From Bacillus sp. 491mf (lineage in GTDB: Bacteria; Bacillota; Bacilli; Bacillales; Bacillaceae_G), in the NCBI RefSeq assembly GCF_900112415.1, contig NZ_FOLV01000010.1:19049-83048 (forward strand): a stretch of DNA of 64,000 nucleotides, written 5' to 3'. This document shows positions 35,958-44,526 of this stretch, in pieces; the first letter of the stretch is position 1; the number at the start of each line of letters is the position of its first letter. The notes beneath the pieces were generated by a model that had not been told where the DNA came from, did not search any database, and saw only the letters and a list, made by a program, of their open reading frames with translations. A program made the position numbers and the translations under genes.

Positions 35958-36179
35958 TATTATACAAGGATGTAAATTATACTTTTTTATCCGATTACAA
36001 GAACTATTTTCTAATCGAACGAGCCTTCACTCTCTTTTCAATAAGACTACGTTTTTGAACTGTAATCATTCTTTAGTAATTTCTAAATTTATTCTTCATG
36101 TACCTCTAATTAGACGTACCTAGATACTCATATATACCCATTGTTTTTTGTTTGTGTTCATGGAGATATGCAATACTTT

Positions 36180-36758
36180 TTATTTAATAGATTTAATAGA
36201 CTTAATTAAATTATCAACCCAAATAGAACTTGCCCCATATAACCTTTCATTATCCTTCCATTGTTTTAAAAGATTATTTGTACACTCTTCCCATTCTGGA
36301 TAATTCATCTTAAACCGCCTAATAAACTCACTTGTTCCTCCTAGTAATGCATGTTCTTCATGTGAAACAATAAGTCCCCATTTTCCTTGAGTTGAATATA
36401 TAGCATTCTCTAAAAATAATTGGACTTCATCATAATCATGTAAACTTGTAACGTCATCTATTATCCAATGTCTACTTTGATAACTATTTGTCTTCTCAAC
36501 ATTTTTAAAAATATCTGTTCCCTCAACCTCAGAAATGTAAAATTCATTTTCTTTAAAAGTAACCATAGTTTCTTGAAGTGCAATAAACTGCTTCTCAGTT
36601 AAATAATAGCCATCAGTTGGAAATAAAATTATTACTTCCTTTATATTTTTAGTAAACACATATTGAAAAGGATTGGTGCTCATAAAAATTTTCTCAAAAG
36701 TATGCATTAAATCCTGTTTAGTATTTTCATTAGTAATTTCATTTATCAACAAATACAC
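36180..36758 (-). CDS. Putative immunity protein, unrecognised family
   Basis: About 190 aa. The start is GTG 36758 or a TTG two or three codons in, better spaced from AAAGGGAG. Distinctive stretches: RHWIIDDVTSLHDYDEVQLF, GKWGLIVSHEEHALLGGTSE. A chimeric LXG-linker remnant ends 7 bases upstream (36765). Family not recognised. Confidence 0.6.
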   Translation of the reverse strand: MYLLINEITNENTKQDLMHTFEKIFMSTNPFQYVFTKNIKEVIILFPTDGYYLTEKQFIALQETMVTFKENEFYISEVEGTDIFKNVEKTNSYQSRHWIIDDVTSLHDYDEVQLFLENAIYSTQGKWGLIVSHEEHALLGGTSEFIRRFKMNYPEWEECTNNLLKQWKDNERLYGASSIWVDNLIKSIKSIK

Positions 36759-36764
36759 TCCCTT

Positions 36765-36870
36765 TTACTCTATAAATTTAATTTTCCATAATCCAGTAAC
36801 ACCATTTCCCACAAACCCTCCAGCTTGATAGGTTAGCTTACTTTCTAATTCTTCATTTCTATCGCTATGA
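36765..36870 (-). pseudogene. LXG linker piece joined to a short toxin tail
   Basis: Reads DRNEELESKLTYQAGG, then FVGNGVTGLWKIKFIE and TAA. The first part matches the LXG linker (ELESNLTYQTGKLTGN in the protein at 41819). It abuts a plus-strand SH3 remnant at about 36872. Confidence 0.6.
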
Positions 36871-36871
36871 A

Positions 36872-36988
36872 AATTAGATTTTCGCAAATGGTGACGAATT
36901 GAAAACTGGTGGTTGGATGTATTTTGATAAGGAATATGTAAGTTGGCTTAGATAATGAAAAAATCCGGCTCTTGCAAGTCGGATTTTC
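36872..36988 (+). pseudogene. SH3-domain (lysin) C-terminal remnant 1 with terminator
   Basis: Plus strand: FANGDELKTGGWMYFDKEYV, SWLR, TAG or TAA, then a CCGGCTCTTGCAAGTCGG hairpin (36960-36988). Corresponds to the end of the longer remnant at 42738. Confidence 0.55.
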
Positions 36989-37053
36989 TTTAACTCTATT
37001 AAAATATTATAATTATTAATTGAAATGCAGTGACTTCTAGCAAAGTTTTGCAG

Positions 37054-37734
37054 TTAGCTATTTAAAAGGATAAGCATATCTCTTTTAAATATAGCAGCTA
37101 TTTCTGCTTCCTCTAATGAATCTCCCCATCTAAAAACTATATCACCTTTTGGGCAGAGATGAATGGAAAGATTAAAATAATCTATTTCATCTTTCCATTG
37201 ATTATATTCATTAAATGCTTTTTCGAAGATTCCGCCAATGTTTTCTTCCGTAAGCATATCACTACTTTTACTTGCAATGATTGTAAATCTTTTAGAGTTA
37301 CTAGAAACTATTTCAATGGCAGCTGGAAGTTTCTCGAGACAAAACTCTGCAATACTTGAGTAGAAAGTTTTCCCTCCAACTTCCATCTCAACTTCTGGAC
37401 CCTTATGAAATACCTCAAGTTTCCATTTGGTTTGAAGAGCCTTCCATACTTTTCGGTATTTTTCAATCTTAGAGTTCGTGTCTTTGATTTCAATAGCTGC
37501 AAGCAAGTAGAATTTGTAGACATTAGTTAAATCATGTTTCATACATACTTGCTTGATTTCAGTGCCACATACTTCTTTGAATTGATTCTTTTCATCTGGG
37601 CTAAATAACATGGAGCCATTAACACTGTATACACTTAAATTTGGTAAATTACCAACTCTTTTAATTGCTTCATCTTTACTAAACCATTTGTAGTATGAGA
37701 ATGCATCTTCTTTTACTTCATTCCAACACTTCAT
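37054..37734 (-). CDS. Putative immunity protein beside an HNH-like tail
   Basis: 226 aa. Distinctive: YYKWFSKDEAIKRVGNLPNL, FNLSIHLCPKGDIVFRWGDS. The remnant directly upstream (37750) carries a His-rich nuclease-like tail, so this is the likely antidote of that nuclease. AGGTGGGAAG before ATG. Family not recognised. Confidence 0.62.
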   Translation of the reverse strand: MKCWNEVKEDAFSYYKWFSKDEAIKRVGNLPNLSVYSVNGSMLFSPDEKNQFKEVCGTEIKQVCMKHDLTNVYKFYLLAAIEIKDTNSKIEKYRKVWKALQTKWKLEVFHKGPEVEMEVGGKTFYSSIAEFCLEKLPAAIEIVSSNSKRFTIIASKSSDMLTEENIGGIFEKAFNEYNQWKDEIDYFNLSIHLCPKGDIVFRWGDSLEEAEIAAIFKRDMLILLNS

Positions 37735-37749
37735 CTTCCCACCTCAATT

Positions 37750-38030
37750 TTAATGGTCATAATGATTTCCATGTATATCACTAAAATGTGACCCTCTATT
37801 TTTGGATGGATCATCTAGGTAAGTATGACCGCCTGAATGCTCTCTTATAATCTTACCATCTTTGAAATAATAGTCTCTTCCATATTTATCTACAGCTGGT
37901 GTAACCTTAGTTGGCTGTTCATTAACAGGAATACCGCTTGCTTTCTAATTTATCACTTACATTTGGTTTTATTTCAGTATAGTTTTCGAAAGTTACATCG
38001 CCAGCCCCTTGAAAAAACTCGATAGCACCT
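37750..38030 (-). pseudogene. LXG linker fused to an HNH/GH-E-like nuclease tail
   Basis: Reads GAIEFFQGAGDVTFEN and SDKLESK (LXG linker), then after one frameshift NEQPTKVTPAVDKYGRDYYF, KDGKIIREHSGGHTYLDD, PSKNRGSHFSDIHGNHYDH, TAA. The HSGGH...GSHF...GNHYDH pattern resembles His-Me-finger nuclease toxins (GH-E/EHHH types). The frameshift near 37937 and absent N-terminus mean it is inactive. Confidence 0.68.
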
Positions 38031-38055
38031 TATATAAATTACCATTTTGATTATT

Positions 38056-38418
38056 TTAGTCTCTTATTGCATCTATATCATTTAATACTTGTTTCTTGTG
38101 AGAAATCATAAAAATAAAATCTTTTATTGGTAACATTAATCTAGTATCTGCTTCACCAATAAAATCAATAATAATTCCTTTATTTTCAGTGCTTCCTATT
38201 AGATATTGATTTCCCTCTAAAAAAAATCCAATATATTTATCACCAGAATAAAGGATATCGTCAAAGTTCTTCTGTTTTTCCTTATCATTGCTTTTTACAA
38301 AATTTATTGTTTCTTCTAAATTGTCATCGTCAATTTCTAGGATTAAGAAATCGTTTATTTTACTCAATTCTCTAAAACTGTACCTTTTCAATATCTCTTT
38401 TACTTTGGACTCACACAT
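38056..38418 (-). CDS. Putative immunity protein, unrecognised family
   Basis: 120 aa from ATG 38418, 6-7 bases after AAAGGAG. Acidic (LILEIDDDNLEETINFV) with FLEGNQYLIGSTENKGIIID and a helical end. Upstream is an IS3-type scar (38470-38535) instead of a toxin tail. Confidence 0.6.
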   Translation of the reverse strand: MCESKVKEILKRYSFRELSKINDFLILEIDDDNLEETINFVKSNDKEKQKNFDDILYSGDKYIGFFLEGNQYLIGSTENKGIIIDFIGEADTRLMLPIKDFIFMISHKKQVLNDIDAIRD

Positions 38419-38469
38419 AACAATAACTCCTTTACGGTGTTGGAACAGGATAAACTGTCCATACATACC

Positions 38470-38535
38470 GCGCGATCTTATGCCCAAAAATCTGCCTAAC
38501 GAAATAACCTGTCCAACTTTATGGAGTTACTTCAA
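38470..38535 (+). mobile_element. IS3-type (IS150 group) right-end scar 2
   Basis: ATGCCCAAAAATCTGCC then ACCTGTCCAACTTTATGG: degenerate match to the transposase end and terminal repeat at 41041-41166. Same orientation as the other two scars. Confidence 0.45.
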
Positions 38536-38595
38536 TAGTGTACGGCTGCAAATTTGTTGGAGGAATGCTTGTTTTAACTAATAAACCCTTTAACA

Positions 38596-38880
38596 TTATT
38601 TGAATTTTTCAAGGTCATGATATGGATTGGCTATGCTTTCTCCAACCTCATCCATGGTTTCTTGGATTTCATGTAGTATCAAGCTATCAATATGGTGCTC
38701 CTGACTAATGGAATCGTTAATCTTAGATCATCAAGATTAATTTACCCTTCATTCAATAGCTTTTCCGTGACCTGTCTTGTTTGGTCTCTTATTAATTTTT
38801 CAATGGATATTGTAGCCCCTCTACCACCCGTAACTCCGCTAACAGACCTACTAGCAGTTGAAGTTTTTACATTCAGAGAA
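38596..38880 (-). pseudogene. Frameshifted toxin segment
   Basis: Reads NVKTSTASRSVSGVTGGRGA, TISIEKLIRDQTRQVTEKLL, stop, then in another frame QEHHIDSLILHEIQETMDEV and ANPYHDLEKFK, TAA. Looks like a pre-toxin spacer and tail joined. No intact gene. Confidence 0.5.
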
Positions 38881-38904
38881 AGCGTAGAAAAGATTTAACT
38901 TAAA

Positions 38905-38936
38905 AAATGCCACAGATACATAATTCCGTGGCAACA
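38905..38936. terminator. Terminator after the 38948 gene
   Basis: TGCCACAGA and TCCGTGGCA arms around a 10-base loop, with T/A runs on both sides. Confidence 0.65.
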
Positions 38937-38947
38937 TTTATATTTCG

Positions 38948-39424
38948 CTATCTTTTCGATAACTTCCTTTCAATGTATGGATAATCAAGTAATTCAAGTA
39001 GTTTTTTAGAAAGATAATTTGATTGATATTGATCCAATTCAGTGTTAACAATTAAAATGTCATTTTCTTTTCTAATAAGTTGATCAGATCCATTCTCTAG
39101 TAATAACAAGTTCATTTCAAACCTATTCATTAATTTTCCAATCACTTTAAACAAAACATTTAAGCCCTCATTAAATGTGTTACCGAATATTAGTACTCGA
39201 ATGGACTTATTGACATTTAGCTCATAGTGACTCCTTATAAATTCTATATCTGAAATGTCTTCAATTTCTATATCCATCGAAAAGTATTTGTAAGCTATAT
39301 GAATTTCCTCTGTATTTTCTTTTATAGTAACATCTTCATTTAATATTTTTTTGGAGATACTTTCTATTTCTTGTCCCAACGACTTATGACTTAAATCCGA
39401 TAACAGAAATAATTCACAATCCAT
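38948..39424 (-). CDS. Putative immunity protein, unrecognised family
   Basis: 158 aa. Begins MDCELFLLSDLSHKSLGQEI and has a central YKYFSMDIEIEDI; loosely recalls SitI-type immunity proteins but not enough to name. GGAGGTTAATTTT precedes ATG. A toxin tail ends 5 bases upstream. Confidence 0.6.
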   Translation of the reverse strand: MDCELFLLSDLSHKSLGQEIESISKKILNEDVTIKENTEEIHIAYKYFSMDIEIEDISDIEFIRSHYELNVNKSIRVLIFGNTFNEGLNVLFKVIGKLMNRFEMNLLLLENGSDQLIRKENDILIVNTELDQYQSNYLSKKLLELLDYPYIERKLSKR

Positions 39425-39428
39425 AAAA

Positions 39429-39518
39429 TTAACCTCCGAATACTCTTGTAACGACTCTATCTTTAACTATGAGTAGCTCTTTTAAATTCTTTAAATCCCA
39501 TTTGGATTTGCTTTTCAA
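39429..39518 (-). pseudogene. Toxin C-terminal remnant
   Basis: Reads KSKWDLKNLKELLIVKDRVV, TRVFGG, TAA. It starts at the end of the gene at 39528, another joint between cassettes. Confidence 0.55.
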
Positions 39519-39527
39519 CGAAAATAG

Positions 39528-40166
39528 TTACTCTACTGATTTCTTTATTTTTCCACAAATTTCTTTAGCATTAATTTTATGCTTAGAATTCTGCATAAGA
39601 TTATCCAAGAAATTTTCTATGAAATTTTTTACGGAAACTTCAAATATACTACTTGGTACATATTCAAATCCCATTGAATTAATAAATGAAACACCTTCTG
39701 AGATATAAGTCGACTCATTATTCCAAGCAATCTCTATTTCATCTCCAACTCTTCTGAAAAATACATCTGGAAAAAATGAACCAGCTCTACTTGAAAACCA
39801 AGAATGTTTAAATTCCCAATCTTGTTTTTTGTCGAACCACTCATCAAATTCATCCTCATTATCTGAATCAAACTCCAAACAATTTTCTAGTAATTCAATA
39901 GAATGCCTTCCTTCAACAGGAAGAGGGAATGGTTCAGTACTCAATATATGCTTTAGGTTTTCGCTAAACCACTCGACTATATACATTACGTTCCATTGAT
40001 AGTTTACGATTGTATCCTTACGTTTATATTGACAAATATCCTTTCCATTAACAAAAAATTGAAAGCTCCCCCATGTTTCACCAATCCAACCTCTTTCATT
40101 AAAAGGATTATTGAGAAACTCATATTGAATTGCAAATGTGTTTTTCTCACCAAAAACTTTCACCAT
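39528..40166 (-). CDS. Putative immunity protein, unrecognised family
   Basis: 212 aa from ATG 40166, 7 bases after GAGGTG. Trp-rich start (GWIGETWGSFQFFVNGKDIC), a YIVEWFSENLKHIL helix, an acidic middle (DSDNEDEFDEWFDKKQDW) and a helical end. The matching toxin tail stops at 40175. Confidence 0.62.
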   Translation of the reverse strand: MVKVFGEKNTFAIQYEFLNNPFNERGWIGETWGSFQFFVNGKDICQYKRKDTIVNYQWNVMYIVEWFSENLKHILSTEPFPLPVEGRHSIELLENCLEFDSDNEDEFDEWFDKKQDWEFKHSWFSSRAGSFFPDVFFRRVGDEIEIAWNNESTYISEGVSFINSMGFEYVPSSIFEVSVKNFIENFLDNLMQNSKHKINAKEICGKIKKSVE

Positions 40167-40174
40167 GAAACACC

Positions 40175-40385
40175 TCATTTGTTCTTTGGGAATTTATTGT
40201 ATTCAATCTTTGTAATCTTACCATTTTTAAACATCTATCTTAATACATCGGTAGGTACTTCTTTTGCAGGATTTTTCACTTCATCTGGATGCCAGCCTGT
40301 TTCGTCGTCTAGTTGAAATTTAATAAGTTTTCCCTTGTCAACATTATAAAGTTGTTTGTTCTTTGAGTCGTTCAATTTTTCTATT
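40175..40385 (-). pseudogene. Toxin C-terminal remnant with one internal stop
   Basis: Reads NKQLYNVDKGKLIKFQLDD, ETGWHPDEVKNPAKEVPTDV, LR, TAG, MFKNGKITKIEYNKFPKNK, TGA. About 65 codons of tail. The AKEVPTDVLR...GKITKIEYNKF pattern recurs at the ends of LXG toxins I remember. Inactivated by the TAG and by loss of its N-terminus. Confidence 0.62.
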
Positions 40386-40458
40386 TGATGTAATCTTCAA
40401 TACTCATCTTCAAACAAGCAATTATATATTGTACCCCTGTCTTTTTTAAAGTAATAAG

Positions 40459-40500
40459 AAAACCCGCAACGACAGCGAATTTTATTGTCATTGTGGGTTT
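40459..40500. terminator. Terminator after the 40505 gene
   Basis: AAAACCCGCAACGACAG pairs with TTGTCATTGTGGGTTTT, a long stem with A/T runs on both sides. Confidence 0.7.
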
Positions 40501-40504
40501 TAAG

Positions 40505-41008
40505 TTATAGATTCAGACTAGCTTTCAATTCGGAATATTCCTCTTTCACCAGTTCTTTAATTTTGATAAATTGAAGTTCCTCCTCTGAATTAAAACCCAT
40601 CTCAACTCTGTTTATTTCAACTATAGTCTTAGTTTTGTCTACTGAACCTAATAAAATAGTTATATCGTTTTCCCCAAGGTACACATTAAATTCAGCTTTA
40701 TAATCAAAGATATTTCCATTTATCATTGAAATATCGAAAATCGGGTTACCTTCAATCACTTTTATCTCTTGCAATGGCATCTCTTCCAATTTTGATTGGT
40801 TTACAGCAGTTAGAGTGATACTCCTTAATGTTCCTGTTTTTCCCCCTAAACCTATTTCAAGTAATGAATTTTGTATATTACCTGTTCGCCAGTACACTTT
40901 ATTTTCAACGTAAGTTTTCTGCTCACCAATTTCAACAGAGAATGGCACATAATAGTCAATCTCTATATTACATTTTTGTATATCAATAAGATCTACTAAC
41001 TTAAGCAT
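40505..41008 (-). CDS. Putative immunity protein, beta-rich
   Basis: 167 aa, mostly beta-strand by appearance (GLGGKTGTLRSITLTAVNQS, EFNVYLGENDITILLGSVDK) with a short C-terminal helix. AAATAATG context with GGAGG nearby. The upstream side is an IS3-type scar, so its toxin tail has been lost. Family not recognised. Confidence 0.6.
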   Translation of the reverse strand: MLKLVDLIDIQKCNIEIDYYVPFSVEIGEQKTYVENKVYWRTGNIQNSLLEIGLGGKTGTLRSITLTAVNQSKLEEMPLQEIKVIEGNPIFDISMINGNIFDYKAEFNVYLGENDITILLGSVDKTKTIVEINRVEMGFNSEEELQFIKIKELVKEEYSELKASLNL

Positions 41009-41040
41009 TATTTTCCTCCATTCTGCGTATTATATCGAGC

Positions 41041-41166
41041 ATGTTTTACAACAACAAACGAGTTAAAGCTAAACGAAAAAGCATGAACCCGGTACAATAC
41101 AAGCCCATGCCCAAGAAGTTACCTAATAAAATAACCTGTCTAACTTTATGGGGTCACTTCACTTAA
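41041..41166 (+). mobile_element. IS3-type (IS150 group) transposase 3' end, scar 3
   Basis: Plus strand reads FYNNKRVKAKRKSMNPVQYK, the typical C-terminus of IS150-group transposases (YNNKRIKAKLKGMSPVQYR), then PMPKKLPNKITCLTLWGHFT through the terminal repeat CTGTCTAACTTTATGGGGTC. The rest of the element is missing. Confidence 0.7.
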
Positions 41167-41292
41167 TTAAATCTGCTTCACTTAAACCTATTCCCTATCT
41201 ATTAACCGCTATATAATGTTTATCATGTGCAGTAATTTCACTACTTCTCTTTATAAAAAGCTATTTATCCGCACTCGGTAGCCTCGCTTAAA

Positions 41293-41324
41293 AGAAAACG
41301 ATGGCGTATTAGTCCATCGTTCTC
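41293..41324. terminator. Terminator after the 41335 gene
   Basis: GAAAACGATGG pairs with CCATCGTTCTC with a 10-base loop. Confidence 0.65.
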
Positions 41325-41334
41325 TTATTAATAA

Positions 41335-41814
41335 TTAATCTAGTATTAGTTGCTTCTCAGTATCCAAAAACTCCTCAACAAGTTCTTTTATTGTATATTT
41401 TGAATCAGAAGGATAATAAAATGCATCCGATACTTTTCTAAAAAATTCATACATATTTTGGGGCGTATTAAGTATTGAAAAAATATTTTCAATATCCCTA
41501 AACATATTATCACCAGAAGAGTTATTATATATCTCTTTCATAATGCTATATAGCCACTTATGATACTCTTTATTCATGACTTCCGAAGAACTGTCAGAGA
41601 TTATTCTTTTAAGTAAATCATCTACTTTATCTTCTGCTTGTTCCCACGCCAATTCAAGGATATCCTCAGCATTAACAGTAGGATTATTCTCTAGATATGT
41701 AACAGCATAATTTGTTACTTCTAAAGAAGAAATTAACTTAAACTGTCTACCAATAAACAAAGTAGTCCAGTTACAATCAAATCCATTTTTCTTAATTATT
41801 TCAACTGTATACAT
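41335..41814 (-). CDS. DUF2247-like immunity protein
   Basis: 159 aa. WTTLFIGRQFKLISSLEVTN, YAVTYLENNPTVNAEDILEL and MFRDIENIFSILNTPQNMYE recall DUF2247, a family found beside LXG toxins. It follows the truncated toxin gene at 41819 by 4 bases, so it is that toxin's cognate immunity protein. Confidence 0.6.
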   Translation of the reverse strand: MYTVEIIKKNGFDCNWTTLFIGRQFKLISSLEVTNYAVTYLENNPTVNAEDILELAWEQAEDKVDDLLKRIISDSSSEVMNKEYHKWLYSIMKEIYNNSSGDNMFRDIENIFSILNTPQNMYEFFRKVSDAFYYPSDSKYTIKELVEEFLDTEKQLILD

Positions 41815-41818
41815 TCTT

Positions 41819-42733
41819 CTATCTCCCCCACTGATTTATTTTTCCTGTAACTTTTCCGTCAGGTATAAATGTTCTATGTGTTACTTTGTTAGTCGTAGGG
41901 TCGACCACCCATTCAAACACGCCATTTATTGTTTTTTTCGTCTGTAACACTTCAGGGGCGTTATTCTTAACCTTTACATATTTCGTGTCATACTTCACCA
42001 TTGAACCTTCTATCTGATACAACGAATCCATATGCCCTTTTTTATTTGGTAAATCAAATCTTTGAGCATCAACTGCATAGTTATCAATTATATCATTGAA
42101 GCTATGGTAAAAATTATCTTTTAATGCACTACCCACTCGAGTATTATCTAAAACAGGATGCTTAAGTTCATCCGTCCCCTTAGTACCATGTCCTCCTTTA
42201 TCAAGCTTATTAGTCTCTTTAACTTTCTTAACAGACCCACCATCAGACGAAGAAGACTGGATTTTTTGAAGAGTATCCTTACCATTTTGAACCGTCTTAC
42301 TCCAAACAAATCCACCATGTGTAGCAACACCTGCTCCGGCTAATGTAAGAACTGCATTAGCTGGAAGAGCAATTGGTAATGCTGCCCCACCAGTTATTCC
42401 TCCTAACAATACGGTTCCAATATTAGATCCTGTTACAAGAGCATAACCACCTAAAATTTCTACAATAGACAACGCTCCTGATAAGACATTTCCCGTAAGC
42501 TTTCCAGTTTGATAGGTTAGATTGCTTTCTAATTCATCATCATCAGATGATTTTAGTCCAGTAGCGTTTTCGAAAATCGCATTACCAGCACCTTGAAAAA
42601 ACCCGATAAAACCTTGCATAACCCCCCAAGCACCGATAGCTATTTTTTGATACCATCGTCTATTGGCTTCTTGTTCTTGTAAAGCTGACGCATTATTCTC
42701 GGGTGCCGTTGAAGTGAAAACAATGGACAACAT
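41819..42733 (-). CDS. LXG toxin lacking its N-terminal LXG domain
   Basis: 304 aa. Residues 18-60 match the LXG linker (QEQEANRRWYQKIAIGAWGV), 60-150 the hydrophobic pre-toxin (TYQTGKLTGNVLSGALSIVE, ATHGGFVWSKTVQNGKDTL), and about 195-304 form a distinct tail (YHSFNDIIDNYAVDAQRFDL, GVFEWVVDPTTNKVTHRTFI). That LYQI...FEW...THR.F tail is common in Bacillus LXG toxins. The ~215-residue export domain is missing, cut at a joint with a plus-strand SH3 remnant at about 42730, so it should not be secreted. An ATG at 42733 exists without a good ribosome site. Confidence 0.75.
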   Translation of the reverse strand: MLSIVFTSTAPENNASALQEQEANRRWYQKIAIGAWGVMQGFIGFFQGAGNAIFENATGLKSSDDDELESNLTYQTGKLTGNVLSGALSIVEILGGYALVTGSNIGTVLLGGITGGAALPIALPANAVLTLAGAGVATHGGFVWSKTVQNGKDTLQKIQSSSSDGGSVKKVKETNKLDKGGHGTKGTDELKHPVLDNTRVGSALKDNFYHSFNDIIDNYAVDAQRFDLPNKKGHMDSLYQIEGSMVKYDTKYVKVKNNAPEVLQTKKTINGVFEWVVDPTTNKVTHRTFIPDGKVTGKINQWGR

Positions 42734-42737
42734 GTAA

Positions 42738-43020
42738 GCTGGTACACAAGCTTTTATCGATGAATTACGCCGTTTACGTGCTGATGTTTATAAAATTAAT
42801 AAAGACGGTAAAACAGCAGACGTTGTTTGATTATCTGGCACAGGAATCAATCTTAGAGAAGATGCTAGCACAGGTGATGTCATTGTTGAACAGATTAATA
42901 ATGCTGGAGCATATGATGTACACTATCGTTATGAAAATTGGATTTTTGTAAATGGTGGTGGGTTAAAAGAAGGCGGTTAGATGTATTTTAATGAATCATA
43001 TGTAAGTTGGCTTAGATAAT
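42738..43020 (+). pseudogene. SH3-domain (lysin) C-terminal remnant 2
   Basis: Plus strand: AFIDELRRLRADVYKINKDG, stop, then GINLREDASTGDVIVEQINN, AGAYDVHYRYENWIFVNGGG, LKEGG, stop, MYFNESYVSWLR, TAA. The INLRE...V...YDVHY...W pattern is a bacterial SH3 domain as found at the end of peptidoglycan hydrolases. Two nonsense codons inactivate it. Confidence 0.6.
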
Positions 43021-43144
43021 GAAGAGAACTGCTCCAATACAAAGGGGATGGCTCTCTAATACTTTTACATGTTCCTTTAAAGTCTAAATTACATTACGGT
43101 GTATTTATATTATTTTGTAGCTAAATTGACTTTTTTTACTATCA

Positions 43145-43738
43145 CTACAAACAATTTTCTATTACCCATTTCTTTGCTTGTTCTCGTTCCAATAGGATGG
43201 GTTGCTCCAATGTACCAATATTAATACTATGAAAAAATGCCTCTTCAATTCCTTTGATATTTTCTAATGTTGCTCCACTAAATAAAGTATTTTCAAATCT
43301 TGATAAACTTATATCCACATTACTTAATCTTACATTGCTAAAATCAGTTGATGAGAAGTTAGTATCTGACAGGTTACATTCTGTTAAATTAGCATTGTTA
43401 AATAGTGCTTCCCAAAAATCAGATTTGCTGAAATTAACATTTTTTAAAATTGCATAAGAAAAATTAGTATATCCCAAATCTGATTTATAAAAATCACAAG
43501 AATCTAAATTAGTTTTTTTATAAGTTGATGAACATAAAACTGATCCATGAAAATCAACATTCTTTAAATTAAGGCCATCAAAGATACACCCTGTCAAATA
43601 TGACTGTTCTAACAAACTTTTAGAACAATCTATATTTCTAAAATCTACTTCATCTAAATTTAATTGATCTCCTTCTTCGCCAATTGTCTCAACCCATCTC
43701 TTGTGTAATTCAAACTTACTAGCAACATTACTCCCCAT
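43145..43738 (-). CDS. Pentapeptide-repeat immunity protein, copy 1
   Basis: 197 aa with about 22 pentapeptide repeats between residues 35 and 165 (A/C/S-x-L/F/N-pattern: NLKNVDFHGS, TNFSYAILKNVNFSKSDFWE, ANLTECNLSDTNFSSTDFSN), folding as a right-handed beta-helix. It follows an orphan REase-like tail (43750) by 11 bases, as its paralogue at 47804 follows the intact LXG toxin. The beta-helix mimics DNA in other systems, which suits a DNase-type tail. Confidence 0.75.
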   Translation of the reverse strand: MGSNVASKFELHKRWVETIGEEGDQLNLDEVDFRNIDCSKSLLEQSYLTGCIFDGLNLKNVDFHGSVLCSSTYKKTNLDSCDFYKSDLGYTNFSYAILKNVNFSKSDFWEALFNNANLTECNLSDTNFSSTDFSNVRLSNVDISLSRFENTLFSGATLENIKGIEEAFFHSINIGTLEQPILLEREQAKKWVIENCL

Positions 43739-43749
43739 TTACTTCCTCC

Positions 43750-44037
43750 TTATGGATACCATATTATTTTATCTGCTATTCCTGCTTCATCAATTGCTTT
43801 TTTTAGTTGTCCAATATGTTCAGGTACCAATTTTCTTATATCAATAATGACATGATTACCTTTGTCAAATTCTTTGTATATTTTATCCATAGTTCTTTGA
43901 ACTGTAAAAGCACCTTTTTTAGGTGAAGTATAACCATGAGGATACGATTCAAAACTTTTTACATCCCATTTCAAACCAGTTGTTGTATTAATAAATTCCG
44001 CTCCTTTGTATTGGAGCAGCTTCTTTAATATTTTCAC
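43750..44037 (-). CDS. Orphan REase-like toxin tail
   Basis: 95 codons homologous to the last 80 residues of the intact LXG toxin: KGAEFINTTTGLKWDVKSFE, SPKKGAFTVQRTMDKIYKEF, HVIIDIRKLVPEHI, DKIIWYP. The E...D-x-K core of a PD-(D/E)XK-like fold (GAEF, DVKS) is partly kept but the upstream helix with its Glu is missing, so activity is doubtful. No LXG or linker sequence precedes it. Confidence 0.6.
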   Translation of the reverse strand: MKILKKLLQYKGAEFINTTTGLKWDVKSFESYPHGYTSPKKGAFTVQRTMDKIYKEFDKGNHVIIDIRKLVPEHIGQLKKAIDEAGIADKIIWYP

Positions 44038-44169
44038 TTTTTCTTTTAGCTATATTATTAAAATTATATAGTGAAACGTATAATTTTTTCTGTTGAATTT
44101 ACTTTATAAGTTTATTCCCCTTTTAAGTCAGGATAAACTATGAATTTTCTATTAGTTAATATAGAATAT

Positions 44170-44526
44170 TTATGCTGAAGTAAAATATTCCCCATCTTGA
44201 TTCATCAATATTAGTTTAGTATATTTTTTCCTCAGTCTCATATAAAATTCATTTACTATTAATTCACAGTTATCATCACTACTTAATTCTATAGTTATAA
44301 CACGCTTAATTTTTATATCATGATTTAATAATACCTCTTCAATTTCCTCTTGATAATAATCTTTATCTAATCCTTTTCCTGAATAACTTATCCAAACTGA
44401 AGCATCTTTATTCTGAATTGTAAAATCACCAATATCATTTTTGTACCCATTCAAATCCTTGATTATGTCTGTTAAATCCTTGTCTTCTATAAACTCTTCT
44501 GAAAATACTTGATAATTTCTGCTCAC
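44170..44526 (-). CDS. Immunity protein for the 44527 tail
   Basis: 118 aa, acidic. DLNGYKNDIGDFTIQNKDAS, IKIKRVITIELSSDDNC. Its ATG lies at the stop of the toxin-tail gene (stop 44527, start 44526), a tightly coupled arrangement. Family not recognised. Downstream 44038-44169 is AT-rich with nothing seen. Confidence 0.65.
   Translation of the reverse strand: MSRNYQVFSEEFIEDKDLTDIIKDLNGYKNDIGDFTIQNKDASVWISYSGKGLDKDYYQEEIEEVLLNHDIKIKRVITIELSSDDNCELIVNEFYMRLRKKYTKLILMNQDGEYFTSA

Noticed and set aside
42738-43020. Plus-strand toxin or immunity gene
   Set aside because: Two in-frame stops and an SH3-type pattern point to a decayed lysin end.
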